Origin: Aurantiochytrium sp. KH105
Lineage: Eukaryota > Sar > Bigyra > Thraustochytrida > Thraustochytriidae
Assembly (NCBI GenBank): GCA_003116975.1
Contig: BGKB01000053.1
Coordinates: 1 to 64,000 of the forward strand
DNA: 64,000 nt
Direction: 5' to 3'
Part shown: in pieces, positions 30,968-40,892 of the stretch
Layout: every line of letters starts with the position of its first letter
Numbering within the stretch: the first letter of the stretch is position 1
Program-made: the position numbers and the translations under genes
Notes under the pieces: model-generated
The model's database searches: none
What the model saw: only the letters and a program-made list of their open reading frames with translations
What the model was told of the DNA's origin: nothing

Positions 30968-32638
30968 TCAGCTTTCGTCCTGCACAAGACGCACGACGTC
31001 GCCAAAGAGGTCAATGTCTGCAGGAAGGACCTTTGGCTGTGAGAGCGGGCGCGAAACCCAGGTGAGGTTGACGAGCGCGCGCCAATTAATGTTCGCGGTC
31101 GAGGTGCTGCAGCCCCACGTTCCGCAACCAAGAGAAAGAGTGACGGGCATGCCGTTAGAGAGCGAGCCCGAGTTGCTCAGCGACTGCGGCTGATTGACCA
31201 TGACACGTGCCGTGCGCGTTCCTGACGAAAAGGCCATGATGTTGGCGTCACTCGTGCTAAAGATGCCACACGAATGGCCATGACCCTGGTAGGCCTGGAT
31301 ACGATTTGTGAGGTCGACGCCCTCTGCCACCGAGTGCACGCGGTAGAGCGCCAACACGGGCGAGAGCTTCTCGCCAGAGAACGGGTACGCGGCGCCAGCG
31401 CCACTTTCGGGAACAATGAGAAAGGTCTTTTGGGCGGGCAGATTGATGCCCGCGCGCGCCGCAATAAGGTGGGCCGGCTGCACAACGACCTCGGCATTGA
31501 GCATGAAGATCCCATTCGGTCCCTGCTTGAAGAGCGTGCGCTGCAGCGCGGCACGTTCGGCGACGTCGGCAACAAGGTAGCCGCCCGCTGCCTCGAGAGC
31601 GGCGACAAAGGCATCGTAGATGGCATCGACGGCAAGGACGGCATTATCTGCGGAGCAGCTTGCCGCGTTGTCAAAGGTCTTGCTCCGGCTGATGCAGGCT
31701 GCGGCCAGGCCAAGGTCGGCCGTTTCGTCCACGAGGATGGCGGCATTGCCAACGCCCGAGGGAAAGGCAGGCTTGCCGGACATGAGGGCGTTCTTGGCAA
31801 TGTTCTTGCCGCCAGTGGCCCAGACGAGGTCGCTCTGCGCGAGAAGGGCCTTGGTTTTGGCGCGTGAGGGGCCCGCCACGTGAAGCACGAGGTCGGCGGG
31901 TGCACCGAGCTGTGTGAGCGCGGAGCGCATCTTCTCTACAATGACCTTGTTGGTCTTCTCGGCGCGCGGATGGGGTGAAATGACAATGGCGTTCCGAGCC
32001 TTGATGGCGTTGATGGCCTTGAGCACGGGCGTGGCCTCGGGGTTGGTGCTGGGGGAGGTGGCGCCAATGACGCCGATCGGTTTGGCGATCTTGGCGATGC
32101 CGCGGGCCACGTCCTCCTCGATGACGCCCACGGACCGTTCGTGCAGAATGTCCAGGAGGCCTGCGCGCGTTTTCTGCGCAATCTTGGCCAGCTTGCCCTC
32201 ATAGTTGCCGAGGCGGGTTTCGGTGACTGCCAGATGGGCAATTTCCTCGGCCACGCCGGGGCGGGCCACGGCCCACACCATGCCGCGGATGAGACGGTCC
32301 ACCTGTTCCTGCGAGTACGACTCTACGATACTCTGCGCGGCGCGTGCACGCGCGATGAGCTCGCCCATTTCCTCCTCTGGCGTCAGGGCCGCCGCAGATT
32401 CGGTGCACCAGCTCTGGACGTCGCTCTCCGCGTCGTTGTTCTTGACCTCGTCATCGCTCTGCTGGGGCGCGCCGTCCACCTCCATCATGGCCGCGGGCGC
32501 CAGCTTCTCGCCGCCGCTGCCGGCCTCCACGCCGCTCTTCTGCGCGCCGCCCTCCACGCCCGCGCCGCCGTCGCCGCCGCTCTTGCCGCCGCTCGCGGCC
32601 GCCATCTGCGCCATCATGTGCTCTGCCGGGGGCGCCAT
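30968..32638 (-). CDS. Acylating aldehyde dehydrogenase (EutE/SauS/AdhE-N type)
   Basis: This encodes 556 residues from the ATG at 32638; upstream the frame is low-complexity and has no ATG. After an acidic, glycine-rich extension of about 75 residues, the ALDH fold begins near TPEEEMGELIARARAAQ. Typical features follow: IGVIGATSPSTNPEATP (cofactor site), then TFDNAASCSADN with predicted catalytic Cys328, and near the end LSLGCGTWGCSTSTANINW, characteristic of CoA-dependent acylating ALDHs. The family turns an aldehyde plus CoA and NAD(P)+ into acyl-CoA, or the reverse. Acetaldehyde and sulfoacetaldehyde are known substrates of relatives; the sequence does not settle which. No alcohol dehydrogenase domain is fused, unlike AdhE. 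No clear mitochondrial presequence was seen. Such enzymes are mostly bacterial, so ancient transfer is possible. Confidence 0.9.
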   Translation of the reverse strand: MAPPAEHMMAQMAAASGGKSGGDGGAGVEGGAQKSGVEAGSGGEKLAPAAMMEVDGAPQQSDDEVKNNDAESDVQSWCTESAAALTPEEEMGELIARARAAQSIVESYSQEQVDRLIRGMVWAVARPGVAEEIAHLAVTETRLGNYEGKLAKIAQKTRAGLLDILHERSVGVIEEDVARGIAKIAKPIGVIGATSPSTNPEATPVLKAINAIKARNAIVISPHPRAEKTNKVIVEKMRSALTQLGAPADLVLHVAGPSRAKTKALLAQSDLVWATGGKNIAKNALMSGKPAFPSGVGNAAILVDETADLGLAAACISRSKTFDNAASCSADNAVLAVDAIYDAFVAALEAAGGYLVADVAERAALQRTLFKQGPNGIFMLNAEVVVQPAHLIAARAGINLPAQKTFLIVPESGAGAAYPFSGEKLSPVLALYRVHSVAEGVDLTNRIQAYQGHGHSCGIFSTSDANIMAFSSGTRTARVMVNQPQSLSNSGSLSNGMPVTLSLGCGTWGCSTSTANINWRALVNLTWVSRPLSQPKVLPADIDLFGDVVRLVQDES

Positions 32639-34777
32639 CTCGCCGCGCGGGACCGACCGGGCCGGGCCGCGGCCGTGCTCGCCGCGCGCCTTGCTCGCGC
32701 TCCACGCCGCGCTCCACGCCGCGCTCGCCGCGCTCTGCTCGAAGCGGGTCTGCCCTGCCTTCTCGCCCTGCTCCCTCGCCTTTGCAGCAGGAGCGCGTGT
32801 GCTCTTTCTTTCTTTCTTTCCTTCTTTCCTTTTTTCTTTCCTTCTTTCTTTCCTTCTTTCTTTCCTTCTTTCTTTCTCGCCTTGCGCCTTCCTGGCTTGT
32901 GTGCGCAAGCACCGCGAGCACGAGGCGCCTCGCTCCGCTCCGGGGGCTCGCTCGCGCTCTCCGCCGCCCTCGCGCGCTGCGTACGCGGGCGCGTGCGTGC
33001 GTCCGAGCGTCCGAGCGAGCGTGCGTGCGCTCTCGCGCTCGCTGCGCTCGCCGGGAGGGAGGGAGGCGGGCGGGCGGGCGGGAGGGACGGGCTCAGGCAA
33101 GCAGAAGGCGGCCTCGCAGCCGCAGACTTTACTTTTACACGATACTTCGCCCGAGCTCCGCCGGCGCGACGAGCCGCTCCGCTCGAGCTGCGCGTCGCTC
33201 TGCGCGCTCGCAGCCGCTCGCCTCGCGCCGCGTCGCCTGGCCTCGCGCGCGCGTCTGCCGCCCGCTCGCTCGCTCGCCCTCGCCGCGCGCGCGTGCCTGG
33301 TTGCCAGATTGGTCCCGGCCGGGCGGCGCGCGAATTCGCGCCTCCCTGCGCCCTAGTCTCCGCCTTTGCGCCCCTTTCCCACCCCCGCGCTCCCGCGGAC
33401 GCCCCGCCAAAAAGGCGGTTTTCTTCGCTCCTCCCTTCGCCCCTCCCCGCCCCGGGGGTTCAACGAGGACCCGGCCAGCCCCTCCTCCTCCCCGCGCCGT
33501 CCCGCCCGCGCCGCCGCGGCCGCGCGAGCGCAGCGCCAGCGCGCGGAAGCGAAGCGAAGCGGCTGCGCGAGGCTCGCACGCGCGGCGCGCACACCCGGCG
33601 GGCGGGATGGAAACGGGATGACCAGCCTCAGTCTAGCACGTGAACACTGTCAGTCCAAGAGCCCGAAGACGCCCCCTGCGAGGCGAGGCGGGGCGAGGCG
33701 AGGCGAGGCGTGGGGAGGCGCGGGAGCGCTGCACCTGGCTGGCCGCCGTCCCCGTCTCCGCGCGCCGTGCGGCGGAGGGAGGGAGCGAAGGAGGGCGTGG
33801 CACCTCAGCTCGAGGCGGGGCGGCGGCGGCGCTGGGACCTTTGGCGCCGGCATGGCTGACAGTGAGGTTCTGCGTGTGCGGGACGGCACTGACGGCTGTG
33901 GTCTCAGGAAGGGGTCGGCAAAGAATGGGGTGAGGGTGCGCGATGCTCCGTATTAGGCGTCAAGAAGCGGTCTGTCATCGGCCCTGGAGTTCCGACTGAA
34001 TGCCACTGAGATTTTCTGTTGACACACAACACTGGGCATAAATCGCCACAGTGAACGAGTCGATGATACAGTGGTCTCCTCCCAACAGCCAAGATTCACG
34101 GCGAATTATCGAATCGTCCATCACCCCACAGATGGGTCAGAGAACCTAGAGGGACATTTGAGTCTTGACTTCCTTTGATTAAGAGGAAAGAGTATCCCGC
34201 CGCTGGCAGCTCGCTGTATAGCTAGCTAGCACGGACGGCTGGATTTCGACCAACAATCATCGTCTTGCTTCCACACACCGACGAAACGCAGTCCAACACT
34301 GTTGTTTGTAGAATTACCCTCGGCTTTTACTGGCAGCTATTGTCAATAATGGTCCTGGCAAAGAAATACGTCGGTGGACCACTTCGAGAACCTTGCTCCG
34401 CCAGGAGGTTGGTTCTTCTTCTTTGGCTCGCTCAGGCTGCAATTTCTTTGACCGACAGCGGCACGATCGAAAATTAGCCAGCCAGCCAAGCAGGCAGGCA
34501 GCAAGCCAGCCAAACAGTCAGCCGGCGGCCAGCAGAATGTTGTCTTCTGTTCCCTCATTGCCTTTGCGATCGGAAACGCGAATCGGTCAACACAGGATGA
34601 CTGACCAAGTTTGCGTCCCAGCAAAGCCAAAATCGATCTTTGAGAACCCGGGCTCGAAGGAACGACGTCCCCTCGCTGCCGATTGCAGGGCAGCAAAGAC
34701 GCTCTGTGCGCGCGCAAGAAGCCAAGCTCGCGTTGACCCGCGCAGACTCGTGCAGACTCGCGCGAGACGGACACAAC
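32639..34777. other. Divergent intergenic region between the ALDH and TPR genes
   Basis: About 2.1 kb are very GC-rich up to about 33900, then AT-richer. It holds a TTTC-rich pyrimidine tract (listed) and a ggcga-type repeat at about 33678-33715. Around 34480-34520 there are short agccagcc/aggcaggc repeats. Frames here are low-complexity and overlap on both strands, and none was accepted as a gene. Confidence 0.6.
32804..32878 (-). repeat. TTTC/GAAA pyrimidine-purine tract upstream of the ALDH gene
   Basis: About 75 bases are almost purely C/T on the + strand, built of tttc and cttt units, which is a GAAA-type purine tract on the sense strand of the ALDH gene. It lies about 170 bases upstream of the ATG. 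Confidence 0.9.
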
Positions 34778-36520
34778 ATGTACGAGCTCGAGATGGCCGC
34801 GGCTCACGCGCCGCGCTGGACACTAGACGCTGCAGGACTCGGTCCCACGGCAGGCATAAAAGACGATGACGGAGCGCAGGCGTGGTTTGAGCGTGGTGTC
34901 CAGTGGATGTATGCCTTCAATCACGAAGAGGCGATCACGTGCTTCAAAGCGAGCGCCGAGGCCGCACCTCTGGCCCCCGAACCTCGGATTCTCATCTCGT
35001 ACTGCCACGGCGTTAACTACAATAATCCTTCGTGCGAGGACGCCCCCTCGTCGTTCCCGTCAAATGCAGAAGCGGTCCGCTTTGCGGAGGAGGCGCTCGC
35101 TTTGGTAAATGACACCACGAGCCCAAAGGTTGCTGGACTTGCCAAGGCAATGCGCACGAGGTGCGCGCTCCCAGGACCGACGAACGAAAGCGGTCGCATG
35201 ACTCTGAACGAGGCCTTTGCTCGCGAAATGCACGCTTTGCAAGCGGTCGTTCCCGCTGATGCCGATCTAAAATGTCTGTACGCCGAGTCCATCATGGTGC
35301 TCAAACCCTGGGACCTCTACGACAAGGCCGGCCGCCCTCGCGAAGCGCAAGGCGCATTTCCCGGAACCGCAAAACTGCAAGCGCTACTGACAGCCAGCGT
35401 GCAAGAGTTCCCCGGGCATGTAGGTCTTTTGCACATGTTTGTCCATTGCATGGAAATGAGCGCAAATCCAGCGGACGCGAATGGCGCAGCACAAGACTTG
35501 GTAAAGGCCGCTGCCGGCAGTGACCTTGCCCACCTCCTGCACATGCCAGCTCACATTTGGATCCAAACGGGCCAGTATGCGCAAGTTGTCGAGGCAAGTC
35601 GTCGTGCGTGCGCAGCAAATCGCAAGATTGTGCATGCGCGAGGCGTTGCACTCTTTTACTCGGCATATCGATACCACGATTTGCACATGCAGATCTACGG
35701 AGCATGCATGATGGCTTCGCGTGCTCACGCCATGGAAGCAGCTCTGGAGCTACGCACAGACGCCATGTCCGATGCAACCAAGGCGTTTATGGCTGACAAA
35801 GGCATGTGTTCCGTGCTCGAGGCCTTCTCGCCCATGGTGCTTCACGTCTTTATCCGATTTGGCGACTGGGAGGCAATCCTGCGCGAAGTTCCCGCCAGTG
35901 ATCAGAGCATCTATCGTGTATATAATGCAACACTTTCGTATGCGCGCGGCATCGCTCTTGCAGCGCTCGGCAAAACGGTAGAGGCGGAAAAGGAGCGGAC
36001 AGATTTTCGCGCTGCAGCAGCCCTGGTGCCGTCGGAATGGACGCTCTTCAATAACACAGCCAAGGACATTCTTGCTGTTGCAGATTGCATGCTTGATGGG
36101 GAAATTGAGTACCGCAAGGGCAACTATGATCAGGCATTTGCAAGTCTGCGGCAGGCAGTGGAGCTTGACGATGGTTTTGTTTATGATGAGCCATGGCCTT
36201 GGATGGTACCAACGCGTCACGCGCTCGCTAGCCTCTTATTGGAACAGGGCCACGCCGCGGAGGCACGCTCTGTGTTTGTGGAGGATCTGAGCAAGAATAA
36301 GGGTAACATCTGGTCGCTCTCTGGACTCGAGTTGTGTGCAGAACGTGCGCCAGACGTTTGCCCGCCTCTTGACTCGACACAGCGCAAGACGCTCGAGCGA
36401 TGCCGATCCGAAGCGGACACCTCTGTACGAGCGCCGTGTCTTTGCATGCTGTCCGAAGCCAAATCCTCGTCCATGGCAGCGACAACCAAAGGTTGCTGTT
36501 CATCGACAAGATCGAAATGA
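34778..36520 (+). CDS. TPR-type helical repeat protein of a family shared with bacteria
   Basis: This encodes 580 residues from the ATG at 34778; the upstream frame opens only with TTG. Helical TPR-like pairs are visible throughout, for example AWFERGVQWMYAFNHEEAITCFKAS and later EIEYRKGNYDQAFASLRQAV. The centre has LAHLLHMPAHIWIQTGQY at about 250-267. That resembles the HMPSHI[YF]-type signature of a widespread but uncharacterised bacterial and algal TPR family. The conserved histidines, together with EFPGHVGLLHMFVHCMEM before them, hint at a metal or substrate site; this is inference. The C-terminus has a cysteine-rich tail with Cys-Cys pairs. It has no signal peptide. It is convergent with the glutaredoxin gene, about 250 bases away. 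The function is unknown. Confidence 0.87.
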   Translation: MYELEMAAAHAPRWTLDAAGLGPTAGIKDDDGAQAWFERGVQWMYAFNHEEAITCFKASAEAAPLAPEPRILISYCHGVNYNNPSCEDAPSSFPSNAEAVRFAEEALALVNDTTSPKVAGLAKAMRTRCALPGPTNESGRMTLNEAFAREMHALQAVVPADADLKCLYAESIMVLKPWDLYDKAGRPREAQGAFPGTAKLQALLTASVQEFPGHVGLLHMFVHCMEMSANPADANGAAQDLVKAAAGSDLAHLLHMPAHIWIQTGQYAQVVEASRRACAANRKIVHARGVALFYSAYRYHDLHMQIYGACMMASRAHAMEAALELRTDAMSDATKAFMADKGMCSVLEAFSPMVLHVFIRFGDWEAILREVPASDQSIYRVYNATLSYARGIALAALGKTVEAEKERTDFRAAAALVPSEWTLFNNTAKDILAVADCMLDGEIEYRKGNYDQAFASLRQAVELDDGFVYDEPWPWMVPTRHALASLLLEQGHAAEARSVFVEDLSKNKGNIWSLSGLELCAERAPDVCPPLDSTQRKTLERCRSEADTSVRAPCLCMLSEAKSSSMAATTKGCCSSTRSK

Positions 36521-36772
36521 GAGAGAGAACATTGGATCGAGTGGAGAAGGTTGGAAGCAACAGAAAACAATGTAAAAAATCGCAATGTTTACAATCGCTA
36601 ACAATGGAGAAAAGAAGAAGAAGAGTCTAAATTCCTTGAAGAACAAGTTGGCGATTTTCGTAAGAGTCAATGCTTTCTCTATCCTTGATAGCCTATGTAT
36701 GATCTTTGCGGGGAAAAGACTGTTGGAAAAAAAAACTGCGACAAAAGGTCACATTTGCTAAGTTAAACATGG

Positions 36773-37075
36773 TTACTCGAGCGCGCCGGCCTCCGAAAGA
36801 ATGGTCTGCAGCTGCCCGCTGTTGTGAAGAGCGACGACCTTGTCGCATCCACCGTAGCTTTTGCCGGCAATAAAGACGTTCGGCACGGTGCGCTGGCCCG
36901 TAAGCTCGGTGGCGCGGCTCTGGATGCCGGGCTTGCTATCGCACTCGAGCACGACCATGTCGTTGATCGGGTACCCCCCCAGCACGCTCTTGACGCGCGA
37001 GCAAAAGCCGCACCACGTCTTGGACACGACCACCACGGTGTGCTCTTCGAGCGCCTTGTCAAGTTCGTCCCCCAT
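36773..37075 (-). CDS. Glutaredoxin, class I dithiol type
   Basis: This encodes 100 residues, a normal length for a single-domain glutaredoxin. The active site is Cys22-Gly-Phe-Cys25 in KTWCGFCSRVK. The cis-proline loop (RTVPNVFIAG) and the GG-C-D glutathione-binding turn (SYGGCDKVVAL) are in place. It should reduce protein disulfides and glutathione mixed disulfides in the cytosol, using glutathione. The start at 37075 (MGDELDKALEEHTVVVVSK) was chosen because it fits the family; the frame is open further upstream, but that part is repetitive and basic and looks like leader. The CGFC variant of the more common CPYC is unremarkable. Confidence 0.95.
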   Translation of the reverse strand: MGDELDKALEEHTVVVVSKTWCGFCSRVKSVLGGYPINDMVVLECDSKPGIQSRATELTGQRTVPNVFIAGKSYGGCDKVVALHNSGQLQTILSEAGALE

Positions 37076-39600
37076 TGCCGCTCCTGACTGTGACGAGCCT
37101 ATCTTGCCGACCGCGCAGTCCCGCGCTCTTCCCCCTCTGCCGCGTGCGCTCGCTCTCCGCTGCCGTCGGCGCTGCTTGCTGAGTTTGTATTTTTGTTGAT
37201 GAGGAGGGCGTTTGAGGTTGCTGATTTGCGCGACGCTCTGCGAAGACCCGGCGAACCGGCACATTTGTGGGTCCACGTAAATTCTCCGTTCTAGAAACGG
37301 CACATTGGCATTCCGCCGCTTCGGAGCTTCCGAGCAGAATGGATCCCCGGGCCCGGCGCCTTTGGCCCAAGGGGGATTTCGCCGCGCGGCGCTGGTGTGG
37401 CGGACAGCCGCCAGTGGCCAGTCGCTGGCCGCCAGCAAGGTGGCGGCCACCAGTGGCGGGTGGCAACGATATGCTTGCTGTTGCCTAAGAGCGAAAGCTG
37501 ATATCGCTGAGAGCGCAGTCCGGACACTTGGTACTTGCTACTGAGCCAAAGGCCTTGGCGAAAGCCATTGCTGTCTGCAGCAGCAGCAGCAGCAGCAGCA
37601 GCTGAAGCCATCTATGACAGCTACACTATTTCCGAGGAGGAAGAAGTCCGGTCGCATCTTGATCGCAAACAGCCTAGATTCATGATCATTCAAAATTTTC
37701 TGCACGAGGCTTGTTGCTCTTCAAGAATCAGAGACTGCAGCACAGCTAGCTGCCACTGCTGGCACTTGACAACAACCTTGTCACGGATAGTTTGAGGCTG
37801 CGTTCATGGAATACCGTTTCTTGACATTCTGCGGCCAACACCGGCGTCCCGATCTTCATTTGGCTTGCCGGCAGCGGTCTCGCTCGGAGAATATAGCCCA
37901 GTCAGTCCCCGCAGCCGCCTGCAGCTGCAGCTGCCCGAATCCGTGTGACCAGACACCTAAATGGTAGTACTCCTACACCTGCATTGATGCTGGCAGCAGC
38001 AGCACTGCAGCAGCGCCTGTCCAAAATCCTCGCATCGCGCGCGCCTCTGTGCGCCATCTCCCGGAGCAGTCCGATTCATATCTTCTCCTGCACTGACCAT
38101 CGCGCCACAGTGGCCACTCCACTTGGTTGCAGCTGCAGCAGCCAGGCAGCTGCCTTCCATGCCACCACGTTCCGCTCCGGTGCCGCCACGACGCTCCGCC
38201 GCAAGTCAAGACCGACGGGTGCGCCGCGCCGCGTCCGAGTCCGTATTGTAGTCCTCCCGCGTCGTAGACGTAACTCGGTCGCACGACTTGTGTACGAAAG
38301 AACCTCGGAGAGACCTTGAAAGAAAGCCCTGCGAACAGAACGTTCTTGGCGGCGGCCGCACCGCGTGTCCACGGGCGCGGCAGCGGTGCACGCCACAGCC
38401 ACCACTCGCCACAGCCACGTACTCTCTCTGCAGCTGCGCGTCCACCTCGCGGGCCGGACCCGTCGATCGCATAGTGAACAAATGCACAGCTCGAGCGGGC
38501 TTTGAAAGCGACGGCGACCCTGCCTGCCTCGCCTGCCGCTCGCATCACGAGCGTTGGCGGCCGGGGCTCGGCGCGAGGCGCTCGGCGCGAGGCCGCGCTG
38601 CTGCCGGCTGCGGCTGCGGCGCGAGCCCGTTCGTTCCGGGCGGGCGAGACGAAGCGGAAGCTGCGAAGCTGCGAAGCTGCAGGAGCAAGGAAGCAAGGAA
38701 GCGTGCGAAGGCGGACCTCGTGGCACGTGGCCGCCCGCCGTGCGTGCCGCGCCGCCCGGAGCCCGAGCCGCCTGCCGCGTTCGCGCCGGCGCCCGCGGCG
38801 CTCAGACGGACGGACGGCCGCCCGCCCGCTCTCGCCAGCCAGCAGCCAGCTGCGAGGAGCCGCGCGGCGGGGCGAGCCCGGCCTGCACATACATACTACA
38901 TACCTTCAACTAGCTCCGTTTCAAACAGAGCAGACCAGTAATACGCAGCAGCTGCAGGAGCTGCGGCGGAGAGAGCAGAACAGGCGGCGAGCCCAGGGCA
39001 GAGCAGAGCAGAGCAGAGCAGAGCAGAGCAGAGCAGAGCAGGGCTCGTCCAGGCCTTCCTTCCCTTGCTGCAGCCGGAGCTGCACTGCTCGGGCTGGTGG
39101 TATCCGTCCTCGTGGCCTGCCTGCCTGCCTGCCTGCAGCGTGACTGACAGTGCCCGCTCGTCACTTCAGATCCATCTCGAGCTGACAGACAGACAGACAG
39201 AGACTGCCTCGGCAATCGATCGCCCCGAGCCCGCCGAGCGCGCCGAGCCCGCGGCCGAGCGGGAGAGAGGAACCCGCGCCGCCGGCAGCGGCCGTCGCTG
39301 CCGCCGCCGGTCCGAGAGCCGCCGCGGGTGCAGCGGCAGGGACGCGAGGGGCATTCATTGGCTGGTTTTAAAACCTAATCCGCCTCGCTCGCAGTGGCGA
39401 GCGGCGCCCGCAGAAGCAGCAGCAGCAGCAGCCGCAGCAGAAGCAGCAGAAGCAGAAAGGCGCGGCCTCGGGCAGAGCGGCAAGCCCGCGCACTGCCGGC
39501 AGGTCTCGCGTCTCCGCGCGCGGCGTTTGGTGGTGGTGGTCGTCGTCGTCGCCGCCGCCGCCTCCAGAGAGCGAGCGAGCGAGCGAGCGAGCGAGCGAGG
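37076..39600. other. Divergent intergenic region between the glutaredoxin gene and the myristoylated-protein gene
   Basis: About 2.5 kb without a supported gene. It contains a short CAG run (about 37576-37602), a (GAGCA)n pentanucleotide repeat (listed) and many ctgcag/cagctg palindromes between 37900 and 39160. Frames of 200-300 residues on both strands are Arg/Ala/Ser-rich and overlap one another, so they were rejected. Confidence 0.6.
38999..39042 (+). repeat. GAGCA pentanucleotide repeat
   Basis: About eight perfect copies of gagca lie in the spacer upstream of the 39601 gene. Confidence 0.9.
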
Positions 39601-40335
39601 ATGGGCACCGCTGCGTCCAGATCCGGCGACAGGAGCGCAGACGAGGCGTGGGAGAGCCCCGCGGAGGAGCGGCGGCCCTCGACGCCGACGCGCGCGCTGC
39701 GGCCGCTCAAGGCCAAGTTCCTCGCGCGCGCCAAGAGCGAGGCGCCGTACGGCGTCAAGGAGCCACACGAGGCCCAGCCGAGACGGAGCCGGTCACTCGC
39801 GCGCAAGGGACACTCCTCCGCGACCATGGCCTCAACTTCGCCTCTGCCTACGGCGTCGTCATCGCGCGCACGTGCGCACGGATTAATACGCCGGACGACC
39901 AGCATCTCGCGTTGGCGTCGGTCTCCGGACGGGCGCCAAGATTACCTGGCCCGCACCAACAGCCATTCGGGCGGATCGTCGAGAGATTCCTTTTGCGGCG
40001 GCGACTATGGTGCGTACGACGACGAAGCCTTCGAATCGAACTGCCCGTATGGAGCGGGCAGCCCTGGTTCGAGCGTCGGTCGTGATGATGACGGAGCCTT
40101 TGCTTCAATCATTCGCAAGGCTCCTCGAAGCGCGCGCAAGCTCGCCGAAAACCCGAAGCGCGCGCGTGGTCTTGCCAGGGCCAAGAGTGAGGGCGGTGCT
40201 GTGCTCGCACAGCGCAACTATTCGGCAATGTCCTGGGATGAATTCAAGCACATGCCAGTGCCCGATGAGCTAGCGCCGCCGCTTCCCCCGCCGCCCCCTC
40301 CTCTTCCCCTGCGCATGCCTTCATCTGCATACTGA
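39601..40335 (+). CDS. Putative N-myristoylated protein with repeated LARxxS motifs and a polyproline tail
   Basis: This encodes 244 residues. The ATG at 39601 was chosen because it yields MGTAASRS, a textbook N-myristoylation signal (Gly2, Ser6); the frame upstream is reached only through GTG. The body is basic and serine/arginine-rich, with at least four short related motifs: FLARAKSEA, SLARKGHSS, YLARTNSHS and GLARAKSEG. These look like repeated kinase or 14-3-3-type target sites. An acidic GDYGAYDDEAFES stretch lies between them. The C-terminus has a proline run (PPLPPPPPPLPL), a possible SH3/profilin ligand. There is no folded domain and no transmembrane segment. It is probably a membrane-tethered, largely disordered scaffold or signalling protein. 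The family is not recognised. Confidence 0.7.
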   Translation: MGTAASRSGDRSADEAWESPAEERRPSTPTRALRPLKAKFLARAKSEAPYGVKEPHEAQPRRSRSLARKGHSSATMASTSPLPTASSSRARAHGLIRRTTSISRWRRSPDGRQDYLARTNSHSGGSSRDSFCGGDYGAYDDEAFESNCPYGAGSPGSSVGRDDDGAFASIIRKAPRSARKLAENPKRARGLARAKSEGGAVLAQRNYSAMSWDEFKHMPVPDELAPPLPPPPPPLPLRMPSSAY

Positions 40336-40620
40336 AGGGTCTTCGCGACGCCCTCCCCATCAAAAAGAAGAAGAAGAAGAAAACCGAAGGATAAAGCGCG
40401 AAACCCAAAACACTTGTCACACGTCACCTGACGTAGACTGACCGTGAGAGAGCCTGCAAGGGATGCAGGCTTGTCATTGTATTTAGTACCATGCACTCGA
40501 AATAACATGTAATGTAACCTTTCATTTACTCTCAATCAGAAACGTCAGGTTTTCTTTTGGTCTACTCGCTGTCCCAGATGCGCAAGCTCATGCCGTCAGG
40601 TCCGCTCACAATTTCCGACC

Positions 40621-40664
<44 letters not shown>

Positions 40665-40738
40665 GCGCACATCTTATCTTTCGAACGTCCTCACAAGACG
40701 TGCGGCGAGTCTCCGCTGCGCGCGTCCCAGACTCGAAT
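40336..40738. other. Convergent spacer with a GA microsatellite
   Basis: This lies between two convergent 3' ends. It contains a GAA run just after the stop (about 40367-40382) and a (GA)n run at 40624-40660. No gene was seen. Confidence 0.7.
40624..40660 (+). repeat. GA dinucleotide microsatellite
   Basis: A perfect GA run of about 37 bases lies in the spacer between two convergent genes. Confidence 0.95.
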
Positions 40739-40860
40739 CTAGTTTTCGTTGAGATACTCACGCGCAATATTGCTTAGCAACCACGCCTTGTCAAAGCCAA
40801 GAACCCCATCAGTCAATGGCGATTTCACACGTTTTGACTGTGAATCCAACTCGCCACTCC

Positions 40861-40892
<32 letters not shown>

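Noticed and set aside
36773-37450. 225-residue version of the glutaredoxin
   Set aside because: The first 125 residues are basic and repetitive and match no targeting signal. The ATG at 37075 gives the standard family length.
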